Source: Arenicola marina (Eukaryota; Annelida; Polychaeta; Arenicolidae). Taken from it: a DNA stretch of 64,000 nucleotides. The position numbers and the translations under genes were made by a program. This document shows, piece after piece, positions 24,453 through 36,351 of this stretch; position 1 is the stretch's first letter; the number at the start of each line of letters is the position of its first letter. The DNA lies in assembly GCA_964019135.1 (NCBI GenBank), contig OZ025263.1:33644133-33708132 (forward strand). Direction: 5' to 3'. The notes under the pieces are model-generated. The model did no database searches. It was not told the DNA's origin and was given only the letters and a program-made list of their open reading frames with translations.

Positions 24453-25099
24453 GTAATAAAGGAGAAAGCCCCTTTCCCACACATGATGCAAACTGTTCCT
24501 ATACACTAAGACCCTATTATTAAGCACATCACTTCCATCGAAAATATAGTTTAGTATTTGCTGTGGGCAAATATTACTATATGAGTAATTTTCCGCAGAG
24601 TAAGTGTCTTTCTCAAGTTATTCAGCCCCAACCATCGCCAAGGCCTGCGGGGTTTGCACGGTGCCACCTTTCCTTCCGGGGCCACTCTGCCTAATATATG
24701 CAACGCGATAAACGCCCCGCATTGTACAATCAGCGGGTGCGATCAATGGCATAACTGCACCCAGAGTCTTAAATATTTATTCTCCGTAATACACTTTGGC
24801 CGCCTTCAGCCCCCCGACAGCTCGGCCGATAGCGCACGGCGCGAATGTTTGGCTACGACGCGCTGTTTATGCATGAAGGCAGTACAGCCATGGAGAACCG
24901 CCGGAAGTGGCTGGTTTTGTTTTTGTTTCCCGCTGGCCATGGCGCTGTCGGCAGTGTATGGGTCTGTCATGGTGGGGGAGACAGAACCGGAAACGCGCCA
25001 GTCACGTGGCCGGATGCCGCGCGGTCATCGCCAAGGTCGACCTTAGTTAGTCGCTAGGTGCGTGGCGGGTGCGCATGGCGTGGTATCGACTTGTACGCG
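24453..25099. other. Unique-looking DNA, no gene seen
   Basis: A chance 130-codon plus-strand frame (24654-25046) has no domain-like content. No other feature was seen. Confidence 0.5.
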
Positions 25100-25354
25100 C
25101 CGGTAAGACAGCGGGGGGGGGGGGGCGGGGGCGGGGGGGGGGGGTTGTATGTTCAGGACGATTCCACCAACCCCTTACTCTTTGCGAAGAAGGACATGGG
25201 ATCTGTATCCTGCGACCACACAGAGATGGCAACAGCGGGGCTCGAACCACCGATCGACGTGACGCTCCCAGGCGCCCAGAGCGTTCAATGCTCAGAGCGC
25301 TCGCATTGAACGCTCTAAGCCACTAAGCTATCGGGCGGCCCCTTCCGGTAAGAC
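25100..25354 (-). mobile_element. SINE family 1 copy with 10-bp TSD and G-run at its 3' end
   Basis: Flanked by CCGGTAAGAC (25100-25109 and 25345-25354). On the minus strand it runs from GGGGCCGCCCGATAGCTTAG (A-box region) through a B box (GGTGGTTCGAGCC) and body. The expected CAACC tail is replaced by long G runs on the plus strand (25110-25144). A short internal inverted duplication of the head (AGAGCGTTCAATG and CATTGAACGCTCT) is peculiar to this copy. Confidence 0.88.
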
Positions 25355-25483
25355 GGAAGTAAAGACGATGTGTGGAAATGTGCTGGTCCACAACACCAAC
25401 GATGAACGTTATGGGTCGTCAAATAGGGGTACCACAACCTGAATGGATTGGTGTAGTCGAGTTCCCTCTGCCAGGCCAGCCAT

Positions 25484-25632
25484 CATGCGGGGTTCGCGCC
25501 CAATGCTGTCTATGGCTATCTCCACACAGGATACAGCTTCCAAGTCTATTTCGAAAGGAAATGAGGGTGACCCCAAGGGACATGGCTCTGCTCTACTCTT
25601 GATGGTCCCGATTGACGCGGTGTGACCTCTGA
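25484..25632 (+). mobile_element. Old, diverged SINE family 1 copy
   Basis: Aligns along the family from the B box (GGGGTTCGCGCCC) through CACACAGGATA, GGGACATGGCTCTGCTC and CCGATTGACGCGGTGTGACC, with many substitutions. No tail or target duplication was recognised. Confidence 0.5.
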
Positions 25633-25635
25633 CGT

Positions 25636-27400
25636 CAAATCAATGCCATTTGCCAAGCCACTAAGCAGCATCAGACAGCCTTATTCTCTACATGGGCCAT
25701 TTCCCTGGGCCAATATCACGATGAATCGGTTATTTTTCTTCCTTGAAACTTTCCCAGCGACCATCATGGCCACCCCCCCCCCCCAGTCATCCTACAGCCC
25801 GGGCCTGGAGCCCAATCTGGCCGGCAGTTCATGATGTTACGCGTCTCTCGCAATGCATATCTCGTATGGCGAACAGCCCTGGCAATGCAATGGTGACTGA
25901 TGTCAGTTTCCTGAGCGCGATTCCACCCGATTAATCAGAAACCAAGCCGCGGCAGACGCACAAAACTGTGACCGCGAAAAGTGAAGAGCGCCCCGGAATG
26001 TTTTCATATCTATTCTTTCGCTTGTCAATTCGGTGCTGGGCTGGGACAGCGGCTACGTAACCTAAATCATCCGACTTATCACCCTCAGTTTTGGCGGTGA
26101 GGAGTTTTTTTGGGGCGCGGGGCAAGAAAACGGATGCCACTGCGTGTGTAGGTTTCTTCCATTCTCCACAGTAAACGTACTCTACTTGTACACTGAGAAG
26201 CACCGAAGAGAACATGATGAGAATGAGAGGTAGAGAAGCAGACGTCAGTGATGTGCTCCGTACTTTAGAAGTCACAATTCGCCTATGGCGGTCATATTGC
26301 ATACAGATTTAACTTTTAATTTAAGATTTTCAGATATATAGACAAATATGCGACGTGGTCTGTTACTGCAAAAGTGTACCATGGTCTCAACCCACAAGGA
26401 AGTTTGAACAAATCCTAAACATGAATTTGTCGGCGTCTTTTCTTATTGAATATCCGAAAAACGAACGGCCGACGATTTGTCAATAGACTGAATGACTACA
26501 CAATATGTCGTTAACTTTCGGTGCTTAAATGTTATAACTGGTATCACCTTGTTATGTGGTTCTTTTTCTTCCATTCAAATGAGAATTCTTTTGAAGACCG
26601 GGTCATGTTATGGCTGTGTGATTATCTTCCTAATCCCTGGGTAACCTCGTCCTGAAACCTATTCACTGAAAAGAACTGGATAGTCGATAAAACATCCCCT
26701 CGGCTGCGAATACGATGGCTCGCTGAGTAGTTCTTCATTGAAAGCGAGCTCCTCGGTAGAAGATTAACAGCAGCAAGGAGACAGATGGAAGTAAAACACT
26801 TAAATATGTTTTTTCTCTCGTTTCTGGGACTCCGGATGTCTTCCGAGCTGCAGTCTCGCTTTGAGTCCCAGATCTCGCGAGGCGAGACTTGGAAGCTAAT
26901 TGGCCAGGCAAAACTCGGCGGGTTTACCACTAGAGGCGCTGTTCGCGGGGAGTCAGTCTCGCCGCAGGGGGCGTTCCAACTTCAACGCTACCCTGGAACC
27001 TGCTTGAGTTCTAAGGCCTCCTAGATATGGCTTCTCCAGAAAGATGAAGCGCGCAAATAATCATCCCCATAAAAAAAGGACGAAAAGAAAGAAAGATATT
27101 CCACCATTCCAAGATGTCTTGGTTGTGGGCTAGGTTTCCAGCGTGCAGAAAACATGCGACTAAGAAGTCGCTTTCATTGAAAAAAAATAATGTCAATTTA
27201 ATATGCGAGTCGGGCGTTGCCATCAATACGGAGGGTGGAGAACGCTGTATCCGTTGATAATTACGGACTTCAAACTACATGTTTGCATGGTGGCTTTTAT
27301 CTGTATTTTCTGTGACTTACGCAAAATGAGTTGCATCCTTGTGGTTGGTGCCATGTTGACATCACTATGCGTAGATGATCGAGGTTCCTCTTATGGTTAA
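25636..27400. other. Unique-looking DNA, no gene seen
   Basis: No supported gene. Minus-strand frames of 123 and 102 codons (25931-26302, 26622-26930) lack domain-like content or clear splice borders. Confidence 0.5.
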
Positions 27401-27545
27401 CGCATGCCCCCCCCCCCCACAGCCCCCCAGCACCTCCCCATGCCCCCCGCGCCCCCGCGCCCCCAGCATCTCTCCATACACCACCCCCCCGCCCCCCCTC
27501 GCCCCCAGCATCTCTCCATACACCCCCCCCCCCGCCACCTTGGCG
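27401..27545. repeat. C-rich imperfect tandem, about 50-bp period
   Basis: Words CCCCAGCATCTCTCCATACA and CCCGCCCCC recur two to three times, making a short proline-rich translation. Confidence 0.7.
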
Positions 27546-27699
27546 CTGATACTCTGTCTCCTTTATCCTGACTCATCTGTCACTCTTGATTTGGACGCCA
27601 CTTCACATTTATATCCATTAATGTATATTCTTTGGCTATATTTTATCCTGATCTCTTCTATTGGACAAACCATTAGATGCCTAGAGGGGGGGGGGTGGC

Positions 27700-28048
27700 T
27701 TGTGTCAGACACCTCACCTTTGATCCAGACTTGTGCCAGACACCTCAACCTTGATCCAGACTTGTGTCAGACACCTCAACCTTGATCCAGACTTGTGTCG
27801 GACACCTCATCCTTGATCCAGACGTGTGCCAGGCACCTCACCCTTGATCCAGACTTGTGTCAGACACCTCACCCTTGATCCGGACTTGTGTCAGACACCT
27901 CATCCTTGATCCAGACTTTTGTCAGACACCTCACCCTTGATCCAGACTTGTGCCAGACATCTCACCCTTGATCCCGACTTGTGCCAGACATCTCACCCTT
28001 GATCCCGACTTGTGCCAGTCACCACACCCTTGATCCAGGCTTGTCTCT
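27700..28048. repeat. 31-bp minisatellite, about 11 units
   Basis: The unit is ACCTCAACCTTGATCCAGAC plus TTGTGTCAGAC, with GTGCCAG, CATCTCACCC and CCCGAC variants. Confidence 0.95.
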
Positions 28049-28700
28049 AACCCTAGTGAGAAGTAGTGAACCCACGTGGCTTGGAAATAAAATCGTAGCA
28101 TTTTCTTTATACGCAAGTTTATATCTCACCGCGTTAGCTACTTTACAGAAGTTATGGGCGGCCATTAAGATTACAACTGTTCAGGGAAAACGTTAAACGT
28201 TCGTGCCAATGTATTCAAAACACAACAACGTGCAGGCGTGTAATTTTTTTTCAAATGTACAAATCAATTTACATACAATAAATCATAGTACGTGTGACGT
28301 TAGTTTATCATGGTGCCTGGGCGCCGGAGTTATGCCCTCAATGGTCGCCCATAGCGTCTGCCTGCATATGGCAATTTTTGCTTGGCAACGCCGAAGACGT
28401 TGCGTGAAGTTTAAGTCCTGGTCTCTGGACAGTGTTGGCAGGTGGAGATCCCACGTGCTGTTAGATTCAGATGACCCAGAAACCTAGTTCTCTTTTTACT
28501 GTGAAGATGAGACAAAGACCAACAACAGACAACGTTATAGTCGTACACAGTCCAAAGTGCATCAATCGGGAAGCGAGGGTCCGGCGGGTGTAAACTTTAC
28601 GGCCGACCGCAACTATTTCCGGTATCTATCTGCAACATAACCAACAATGAACACATGCTCCTCCCATTCATGAAGCGCAAATCGGCCTACATAATATACA
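28049..28700. other. Unique-looking DNA, no gene seen
   Basis: No supported gene, RNA or repeat. Confidence 0.5.
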
Positions 28701-28708
28701 GGAGCCAC

Positions 28709-28880
28709 TCAAACCTTCCTAGCTCCGTTGGTGAGCAGGCTGAGTTTGCAGATCAGCAGGTCGTGGGTACGAACCATGGCACCATCATCTGGGGCAAGGT
28801 TCATCCAACAGGTGTTGTGTTGGCCCAGTTTAGCTTTCTTGTGAACAAAAGCGGCCAAAAACCCCAACATTTGGGCATTT
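28709..28880 (+). mobile_element. SINE family 2 copy (tRNA-derived head and conserved tail)
   Basis: The tRNA-like head TAGCTCCGTTGGTGAGCAGG with GATCAGCAGGTCGTGGGTAC and GAACC (degenerate B box) is followed by a body (GGGCAAGGTTCATCCAAC). The 3' tail TGGCCCAGTTTAGCTTTC plus ACAAAAGCGGCC and CCCCAACATT recurs without the head at 36.57, 39.76, 40.40 and 43.49 kb. The most complete family 2 copy in the window. No clear target duplication. Confidence 0.65.
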
Positions 28881-28983
28881 CCAGAAGCCAAGTCAGCGAC
28901 CTGTGTTACTAGACTGTCATTCTCACTTTGGATCGCAGTGACATGTGTGGAGAGTGAAACGCTGGATATGGACTACATTTTTT

Positions 28984-29270
28984 GGTTGCGCATCGCAAGA
29001 TACTCAGGTTGTACTGACATTTGGTAACATATTTCATACTTTATTTCATATTTGATATATATTCGCTCATAAGATAAGATAAATGAACGGTATACAAGTA
29101 ATAAATATTGATCGGTTTCTCCGACAGGTTGCGTATCGCAAGATACGCAGCTGTACTGACATTTGGTAACATATTTCATACTTTAGTTCCTATTTGATGT
29201 ATATTCGCTCATAACATGTGATAAATGAACGGTATACGAGTCATATAAATATTGATCGGTTTCTCCGACA
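28984..29270 (+). repeat. Tandem duplication of a 143/144-bp A/T-rich unit
   Basis: Two head-to-tail copies (28984-29126 and 29127-29270), each starting GGTTGCG and ending GATCGGTTTCTCCGACA, differ at about a dozen positions. Both start with a hairpin motif around GCATCGCAAGATAC. In the second copy it is a perfect stem TGCGTATC/GATACGCA with a GCAA loop. Confidence 0.92.
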
Positions 29271-29417
29271 TTTTCATCAATGTTATCTTGTGTTGATATT
29301 GATATATAGGGTTATATTATACAGGAAATAGTATATAGTATAAAGCGATTTCATTTTGTAGCTCACGACATCCGCCTGTAACTTTTCCCCATGTCGGTGC
29401 CTGTCGACGCTCTCATA

Positions 29418-29662
29418 GGGGTCTAGATTGGTTGGTTGGTTATTCAGGACGCTTTAACCACTTTTGGTCATATCGCGTCAATGGGACCCCACTACTCTTT
29501 ATGAAGAAAGACATGGGATCTTTATCCTGCGACCACACAGACATGGCCATAGCGGGGCTCGAACCACCGACCCACGTGCCGTTAGGCTCTCAGGGGACCA
29601 GAGCACTCAATGCGAGCGCTCTAGCCCACTGAGCTGTCGCGTCGGCCCCATTGGGGTCTAGA
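29418..29662 (-). mobile_element. SINE family 1 copy with 10-bp TSD, full-length head
   Basis: Flanked by GGGGTCTAGA (29418-29427 and 29653-29662). On the minus strand: head with A box (ACAGCTCAGTGGGCTAGAG), B box (GGTGGTTCGAGCC), body with GATCCCATGTC and CGATATGACC, and tail CCAACCAACCAATC. It lacks about 25 bp of the body between the AGTAG and CCATTGACGCG words. Confidence 0.9.
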
Positions 29663-31170
29663 AGTGTGGCTCCAGTCTCGATTTTTCAATATTCCCAGTG
29701 TCGAATGTCTATTTTTTGCAACGATTTCTGTCGTTTTTTGACTATGTTCAGCGTAATTTTTTTTCGAATGTCGATATTTTTTTAAAATATGCCTGTGTCT
29801 CGTGTCAACATTTACCCCTTCTAGACCCTTTCTCATGCTTCACCACCTCACCCAGCCTCTCACCACGTCCCTGTCTTTTATCCATCATATCATGTAGTCC
29901 AAGGACACGAGGAAGGTCACACTACTTAATTTGCGGAGGAATTTCCCGAGTTCCGTTTCCGGTCTGATCACTGAGCGCAGTGAGACATTGTGAAAAGGGC
30001 CGTGACAGTATCTCACCCCTTCCCGTCGTCCTTAGCGGCCTCAGAGGACAATGGTGTCGCCAGATTTCTCCTCCCCGATAATCCCATTTGCCTGGGTGTC
30101 ACCCGTGCGGGGGCGCCTAGGGAATTCTTGGCTAATCGCATTTTGAAGCCTGACAACAAGGGGAGGAATTATATTAATGACATCGCTTCAGCGCCTGGAA
30201 ACCTTGAAGGTGACACATCTGAGAGTGCATTGTTCTTGCCCTGTCAACCTCTTCTTGCACCCCAGCTGCCGCCCCCTCCCCCCCCCCCCCGCCCTGCCCC
30301 ACCTTCTCGCGAGCTGTCCCTATTTCACCCCGACTCTAAGAACTGTCTGTCTGTCTGTTTGTCGCTCTCCTTATCCCTTAACGCGGTTACAGTTTGAAGG
30401 TCGAACAAAGACTTTGTGTTTATGACAGATGTACACCATTTCTTTATTGCTTTCAAATGCGGTTATAGACAGTACAGGCAAGGACGAGTAAGATTTCACC
30501 CCGACCCTGTTTGTCTGTCTCCTTGTCTCTCTCCTTATCCCTATAATGTGGTTTCTTTTTAAAAAGCGAACAGCGATTTCGCGCTTACAATAGACTACAC
30601 CGTCTATTATTATTGTTGTCAAATGCGGACACAAGCAGTGCAGGCAAGGACGAGAAACAAACACCTTCTCTATGAGCAAATTATCATTCATTTATTGGAC
30701 ATTGTGTGGATGATTTATTGGAAAAATACGTGTTTAGCTTTCCTTTTACAACATTAAAAATATTTCACGAGAGGAGTTAATCTATATGAATAGTTTATTT
30801 TAGACGCAAATGTTAATTTTTTTCGTACTTTTATAACTATAGGCGGTTCAGTTACTTTCCTTCTGACGTCTTTGTCAGGGTTTGTTTGTGTCTATTTGTT
30901 ATAACCGGCGAAGGATTTGCTCTCGCGACAATAGGAAAATATAAAGGGCTGCCAAGGAGGACGTCTTTACCGTGATATCGCCTTTCATGTTCATTTTTGT
31001 TGAGGAGTTTTCAGGACTCAGTCGCAAGGTGTTTAGCTGTTCTGTCCAATCAGTCAGCATCAATGTTAAGGTCTCTTGTGAGGCGATCCGGTGACCACAA
31101 ACCGCGATCATTAGATCCAGGAAGACCCGGGTGCTGCGAGTCCCCTGTCCGTTCTAGCGCTTTGATGTGG
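29663..31170. other. Unique-looking DNA, no gene seen
   Basis: Two diverged direct copies of about 110 bp lie at roughly 30320-30480 and 30500-30665 (shared TTCACCCCGAC, GTCTGTCT, CTCCTTATCCCT and AGGCAAGGACGAG). No gene was recognised. Confidence 0.5.
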
Positions 31171-31179
31171 GTCGCTTCA

Positions 31180-31850
31180 AAGACCCCCTTCCCCTCAGCC
31201 CCCTCCTCCACCCCACACCCCCACCCCCAACCCCTCGTCAATCTGTCCTTAAATTTTATTGTACTTCTCTGCGTCTTCGTCTGTGACGGTATCACTAACT
31301 TTCTCTGTTGAGATTCTTTTCAATCGCGCCTATGTCTCTTCATACCATTCACAGTGCGTCTCGCAGTGTATTCACCAAGCCTCGAATCCCTCGTTATTGT
31401 TCTTTGAACTTTCTCTTTCTGTTCTTGCTCTTTCTGTCTTTGCTCTTTCTTGCTCCCTTTCTCTCTGTCTTTGTCTTGTCTTGCTCTCTCTTACTTGATG
31501 GCCTATCCTTTTGGCTGTGTGCATCTCTCTTCGTGTCCTTCTCTTTGTTTCAAAATTCAAGTTTTTCTCCATCTAGCTCTTCCTTTGTCTTTTTCGCTCC
31601 CCGTCTCTTTGCCTATATCTGGCTCATTCTTTCCCGTTTTCGCACTCGTCTCTATCGTTCTCTCGCCTCTATCCCCATCTCTGTCCGTGTTTGTAGAGTT
31701 CGCTCTCGCTTTATCCGTCCTGTCATTAGAAACACGCATCTCTCTTTTCTCTCTCGCTTTCTCTCAATTTTTCTCCTCCTCCCCCCCCCCCTCCCCGCTC
31801 TCTCCCTCTCTCGCTGTCTCGGTCGCTCATGGACTCTCTCATCCGTGCTG
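31180..31850 (+). repeat. Pyrimidine-rich block, about 670 bp
   Basis: The plus strand is dominated by CTTTCTCT, TCTCTCTT and similar words. The 205- and 236-codon frames here are Ser/Leu/Phe-rich low-complexity translations of this block and are not supported as genes. Confidence 0.8.
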
Positions 31851-31989
31851 CCGGCCGGCTTATCTAACCACAAGAATCACTATTTCTTCTGCCTTCTGGG
31901 GACTAAGGGAGCGCGAGCCGTGTAGTAATATAGCTATCTTTTTGTCACGCAGTCCCGAGCTTGCATCACATCTTGATCCCGGGTGGAGG

Positions 31990-32245
31990 GGGCCTTCTTC
32001 TTTAGTCAGTTTTGCCCTCCTCCCCTTGAAATGGCTCCGGCGTCGCTTGGGGGTTGCTGCGGGGGCATCGTCTTCGGACAAATTGGCCGCGTCGACCGTG
32101 ATATTTGTCAGGCCCCGTCGGCGCGAGGAGCTGGGAAGACGACCAGAGATTGTGACGTAAAGACAAGCCAATTATTGAGGGATGTTGCGCCGCGGTCATC
32201 GCTGTGATGGCCCAGCGATGGCTCTCGCGGGAGTTACGACAACCC
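31990..32245. other. CpG-dense segment
   Basis: About 250 bp with many CG dinucleotides (for example GGCCGCGTCGACCGTGAT, GTCGGCGCGAGG) between pyrimidine-rich and G-rich blocks. It could be an unmethylated or promoter-like segment, but no initiator, TATA box or following exon was identified. Confidence 0.3.
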
Positions 32246-32269
32246 CCGGGGATATACTCAGACAAGGGT

Positions 32270-33130
32270 CTGGGTTGATGGGTGGGGGTGGGGGTGGATG
32301 GTGGGTGGTGTGTTGGGAGGTCGAGAGCGAGGGAGAAATTGGGTTGGAGACGGTTTGGAGGCGGGAGGGGTTGGGGGGGGGGGGAGGGGAGGTGGGTATT
32401 GGGGGACTAAGATGGCGGGTGGGTGGGTGAGTGGGGGTGAAAGGGTGGAAAAGTGATCTTCGGGATGGTGGTGTAGGTGGCGGATGGCAGTGGGGGTGGG
32501 TGGGTAGGGATTGAGATTGGATGGTGAGAGCGGAGCCAAACTGCGTTTGGGAGCCGGGTGGGTAGTACGTACGCACCCCCGCCCCCCGGCCCCCGCCCCC
32601 TGCCCCCCCCCCCTAACCCCCGTTCATGGCTGCAGTGGGTTGAGTTAGATCTTGGAGGCGGGAGAGGGATGTGGGCCTTATTTGGGCCTGGCGTGGGTGG
32701 GTTGATGGTGCATGTGGAGGTGGAGGGGTGGGTGTATGTTGGGTAGGTGGGTGTGCAGGGATAGGAGGGTGTGTCTGGGTGAGATGAGGGGAATTGATAC
32801 GAGAAACGAAGTCAATCCCGCGGAACATAACCGTATCAGCGCCAGGAACCATGACACGGCGGCTCCAAGTGAGACATTAATGTCGCTTTATCACCGTCCG
32901 GGGTGGGACGCTGCGCCGAGGGTCACGGCGAGGTAGGGTGTAGCCGAGGCGGGGAGGGGAGGTGGGGTTAGACCAGGGAGGGGGGGGGGGGTGCCGGAGG
33001 TGGGCCGGAAGCGGGGAGGTGAGGTGAGTCCGGGGATGGAGAGGGGGGTAGGTGGCGAGGCTGGTGCTGGAACGGGAAGGGCTGAAGGATGGAGATGGGG
33101 ATGGGGATGGGCTGATGGAGGCTGTATAGG
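32270..33130 (+). repeat. G-rich strand-asymmetric block
   Basis: About 860 bp in which the plus strand is rich in GGTGGG, GGGTGGG and GGGGAGGGG runs, with a C-rich interruption at 32570-32620. Many four-run G arrangements are visible, giving G-quadruplex potential. The proline-rich frames on the minus strand result from this skew. Confidence 0.8.
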
Positions 33131-33356
33131 CGAGCGTGGGAGTTGCTCACTGGGTTAGCTTGCCGTGGGGTGAAGTTTTTATTAGGTGTTTCATGCATAC
33201 GATATAGAAGCGAACGAGACTTCATTAACCGTACCCCCCTGTCTCGCTGCCTCACCCCTAGTGGCCAGCTTGGGAAACAGCCTACTAACATGGGCAGGAT
33301 CTGAACAAACTAGGACACGTGACCCGTGTCCACTACGACGATCACTCAGAATATGC

Positions 33357-33418
33357 CATGAACGGTTGGGCGCATTTCTCTGGTAGCCATGAACGGTTGG
33401 GCGCATTTCTCTGGTAGC
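33357..33418 (+). repeat. 31-bp tandem duplication
   Basis: CATGAACGGTTGGGCGCATT plus TCTCTGGTAGC is present twice in a row. It sits at the start of the segment shared with 46.2 kb. Confidence 0.92.
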
Positions 33419-33450
33419 CCGGTATATCCCGAGAATACGCACATTACGCA
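33369..33450 (+). repeat. Dispersed repeat shared with 46.2 kb
   Basis: GGGCGCATTTCTCTGGTAGC, CCGAGAATACGCACATTACG and CATCAGTGAACC match 46222-46293 at most positions in the same orientation. Confidence 0.7.
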
Positions 33451-33659
33451 TCAGTGAACCTACCGACTCTTGGTGCACCGGCCTTCAATGCCGATTGTAC
33501 CCCGCAATTGTAATTAGTTTACAATGAACACATGACACAATTTGCCTTTCAGTGGACCGCTCAAGGCAAAGATCATGTCTTGTACAAACCTCTGACGGGT
33601 GTGATAATGATAAAAACTGCAACGAGGGTCAGAGCAATAAGAAGGTTTATCTCGATAAA

Positions 33660-33905
33660 AAAACGATTGTTGGAGTCGTGAGTAATGCGTGAGCTATGGT
33701 GAAGACAGTTTGCCCCTACAGGTAAGTTCTACGTTACATGCTTGCCTCCCTGATATCAATCATGAGTATTACGTGAGCTACACTCAAACAATGGTTCTCA
33801 CTTACATGAAAAAACGAGCCTCCATGCCATCGTTGTTGTAGACGTGAGTAATACGTGAGCTGTGCTAAAACAGTGATTCCCGCTTTCATGAAAGAACGAC
33901 CAATA
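33660..33905 (+). repeat. Degenerate tandem of about 90 bp, three units
   Basis: Three successive units each contain GTGAGTAATACGTGAGCT or a variant, followed by ACAGTG/ACAATGG and CATGAAAAAACGA-type words. A further diverged unit lies at about 34478-34530 (GCGTGAGTGCTACGGGAGCT, CTGAAACAGTGG), separated by the SINE below. Confidence 0.7.
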
Positions 33906-34110
33906 ACTTACAGCAGATATTTATTATCTGCTTTTGGGGCTGGAGGACTGGAATAGACCAATGGATTTCTGACACTGGGTTTTGTAACAATAGACAGATT
34001 TAGGTACACTAATGAACATGAACAGGGAATCTATTGGCGTGATGTAGACACAGATAACTTAAGCCACCTGTGGTTTGAGGCTATGAGATATATGACACGC
34101 CATCCACCTG

Positions 34111-34353
34111 CGCTGGGTATGGTTGGTTGGCTGTATATTCAGGACGCTTTAACCAATTCTGGTCATAATATGGCGTCAATGGGAGAAGGAAGGGAAAAGC
34201 GGAGCCATGTCCCCGGGGGTAACCCCCTACTCTTTGCGAAGAAGGACATGGGATCTGTATCCTGCGACCCCACAGACATGGCCACAGCGGGGCGCGAACC
34301 ACCGATCCACGTGCCGTTAGTTTCTCAGGTGGCCAGAGCACCGCTGGGTATGG
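34111..34353 (-). mobile_element. SINE family 1 copy with 12-bp TSD, 5' truncated
   Basis: Flanked by CGCTGGGTATGG (34111-34122 and 34342-34353). On the minus strand it starts inside the head at GCTCTGGCCACCTGAGA, keeps the B-box region (GGTGGTTCGCGCC) and full body, and ends in a TATACAGCCAACCAACC-type tail. The A box is missing. Confidence 0.9.
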
Positions 34354-34538
34354 AGGTGAGGTGAGGTTCCAATGTCAATCCTTGACGTCCCCTCTCTCAC
34401 CCCTGATATACTTAGCCCCCTGTTAGGCCCATCTGTCAGGTCAGAGCCCAAACATTGGATTATTACAGTCAATAGTAGGCGTGAGTGCTACGGGAGCTAT
34501 GCTGAAACAGTGGTTCGCCCTTAAAGACCCGATCCGCA

Positions 34539-34631
34539 GCAAACACATAACGTTTTTTTAACGTTTTAAAATGGTTCTAATTAGTACGTTATCACGGCTT
34601 TAGAAACGTTAGAAAAACGTTATGTGTTTGC
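34539..34631. mobile_element. 93-bp miniature element with 28-bp inverted ends
   Basis: Left end GCAAACACATAACGTTTTTT; the right end is its inverted match (AAAAACGTTATGTGTTTGC), with about one mismatch over 26-28 bp and a core of about 37 bp. No target duplication was found. Size and structure are those of a very short inverted-repeat element. Confidence 0.6.
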
Positions 34632-35300
34632 AAGGGATGCTTCGTCCCTTTGTCGCGTCTCCATCAAGTGAAATTCCAAGATGGCGGATCGCGGGGTTGT
34701 CTTATTTAACCTCGTGTCCCTGCATGGACGCCGTAGGATTATGTCTTAAGAGGTTGATGCAAGTCGGCGCCCCTGGATGACGTCACTAGACTCAAACATC
34801 TCGCGTGACATCGATTTGCGCCCACAGCGCCATCCGGCGGAAACAATAGGCGAATAAAGATATATTACGGAGCCCCAGGCATTTGTCTTTGGACGACAGT
34901 TTATTTCTTTTATGTCCACAACAACGAACTCAGAGGAATAATCAGATTGGCGGCGTTCTTCTTTTCATTTCACCGTGAACTGGGAATGGGATATTTGCCG
35001 ACCGCCGTGATCGAGGATTTTCATTAATCGTGAACTGGGAATTTTAATATTAAATAACCGTGAATTATGAAATGGCCAATTTATATCCTGTATCCGCCTC
35101 TGCCATTGTATACGGGGACTTCTCCTTTTAGTTCATCGTGACCTTGGAATAGAGAAATGTATTCTTCGTGACTTGGAAAAACGACCCCCCCTTGCCCCCC
35201 TTCTTAGATTGCTCACTCGCTAACAGTAAAGCGAAGGCGGGTGTTCTGCATTGATACTCTACATATATCGGCGAATTAAGATTGCACAATAAGATTGCGT
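34632..35300. other. Unique-looking DNA, no gene seen
   Basis: Contains one AAGATGGCGGAT word at 34678, related to the YY1-type core of the following array. No gene. Confidence 0.5.
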
Positions 35301-35306
35301 TTCAAG

Positions 35307-35772
35307 ATGCCTGAGAGAGCGTCTCATGACATGGAGACGTCATATCCAAGATGGCGGCCTGAGAGAGCGTCTCATGACATGGAGACGTCATATCCAAGAT
35401 GGCGGCCTGAGAGAGCGTCGCATGACAGGGAAACGTCATATCCAAGATGGCAGCCTGAGAGAGCGGCTCATGATATGGAGACGTCATATCCAAAATGGCG
35501 GCCCGAGAGAGCGTCTCATGACATAAACAACCCATATGTCCAAGATGGCGGTCCGGGAGAGCGTCTCATGACATAGAGACGTCATATCCAATATGGCGGC
35601 CTGTGAGAGCGTCTCATGACTTGAAAACATCAGATCCAAAATGGTGGTCTAAGAGAGCGTCTCAGGAAATGGAGACGCCATATATCCAAGATGGCGGCCT
35701 GCGAGAGCTTCTCATGACATGTATGCGTCATCTCCATGATGGCGGCATGAGAGAACGTTCATGACATGGAGT
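35307..35772. repeat. 48-bp minisatellite, about 9.5 units, with YY1-like and CRE-like cores
   Basis: The unit is GAGAGAGCGTCTCATGACAT plus GGAGACGTCATATCC and AAGATGGCGGCCT. Later units decay. Each well-preserved unit carries GACGTCAT (a 7 of 8 match to the palindromic CRE) and AAGATGGCGGC, the known YY1 consensus core. The multiple-of-three period explains the short plus-strand frames. Confidence 0.95.
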
Positions 35773-36340
35773 CGCACCATCGATGGGGCCCCAAAGATTG
35801 ATGTCAGTGCGATTGTTTTATTAACAAGGCTCGCGAGACACAATAAATAAACACGCTGTCTCGCGTGAGTTGATCGTTGTGGATACGAGGCCAGACCGGA
35901 CGTCTGGGTCTCCCGAGAGTCTCGTGGTTCCCATGGCGACCATTACGAGTCGCCCGCGATGTCGGCAGACGCGACAAGGGCGACGCCTAGTGAGAGATTG
36001 GGGCTTCTTATTTAAAGATTGAAAGCGTTTTGGAGACGGACGCACGGAGGGCCGAGGTTGTGTCTAGGATGTCTAGGATGTCTAGGCGGCGGTGACATCC
36101 CTTGGGGATTAAACAAACAGTCAAATTACGAAGTAAACTTTTTCCTCGACCAGTTGGCTACCAGTTGACTACATGCCGGGATGACTCAAGATTAGATTAG
36201 ATAAGGTACAGTTTTATTTATTAAATACATTTCGGTATGTGTTTAAGCTTATCTGGTCTCAGTGATTCTACGAAGTTGTAGGAACGGAATACACGCTTTT
36301 ACATACAAACCACTGAATTCAATATTCCTATTGCTTCTAT
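35773..36340. other. Unique-looking DNA, no gene seen
   Basis: No supported gene. A small tandem GTCTAGGAT (three units) lies near 36061-36083. Confidence 0.5.
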
Positions 36341-36351
36341 ATAGTATACCC

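Noticed and set aside
31308-32160. 205- and 236-codon ORFs
   Set aside because: Low-complexity Ser/Leu/Phe translations of a pyrimidine-rich tract.
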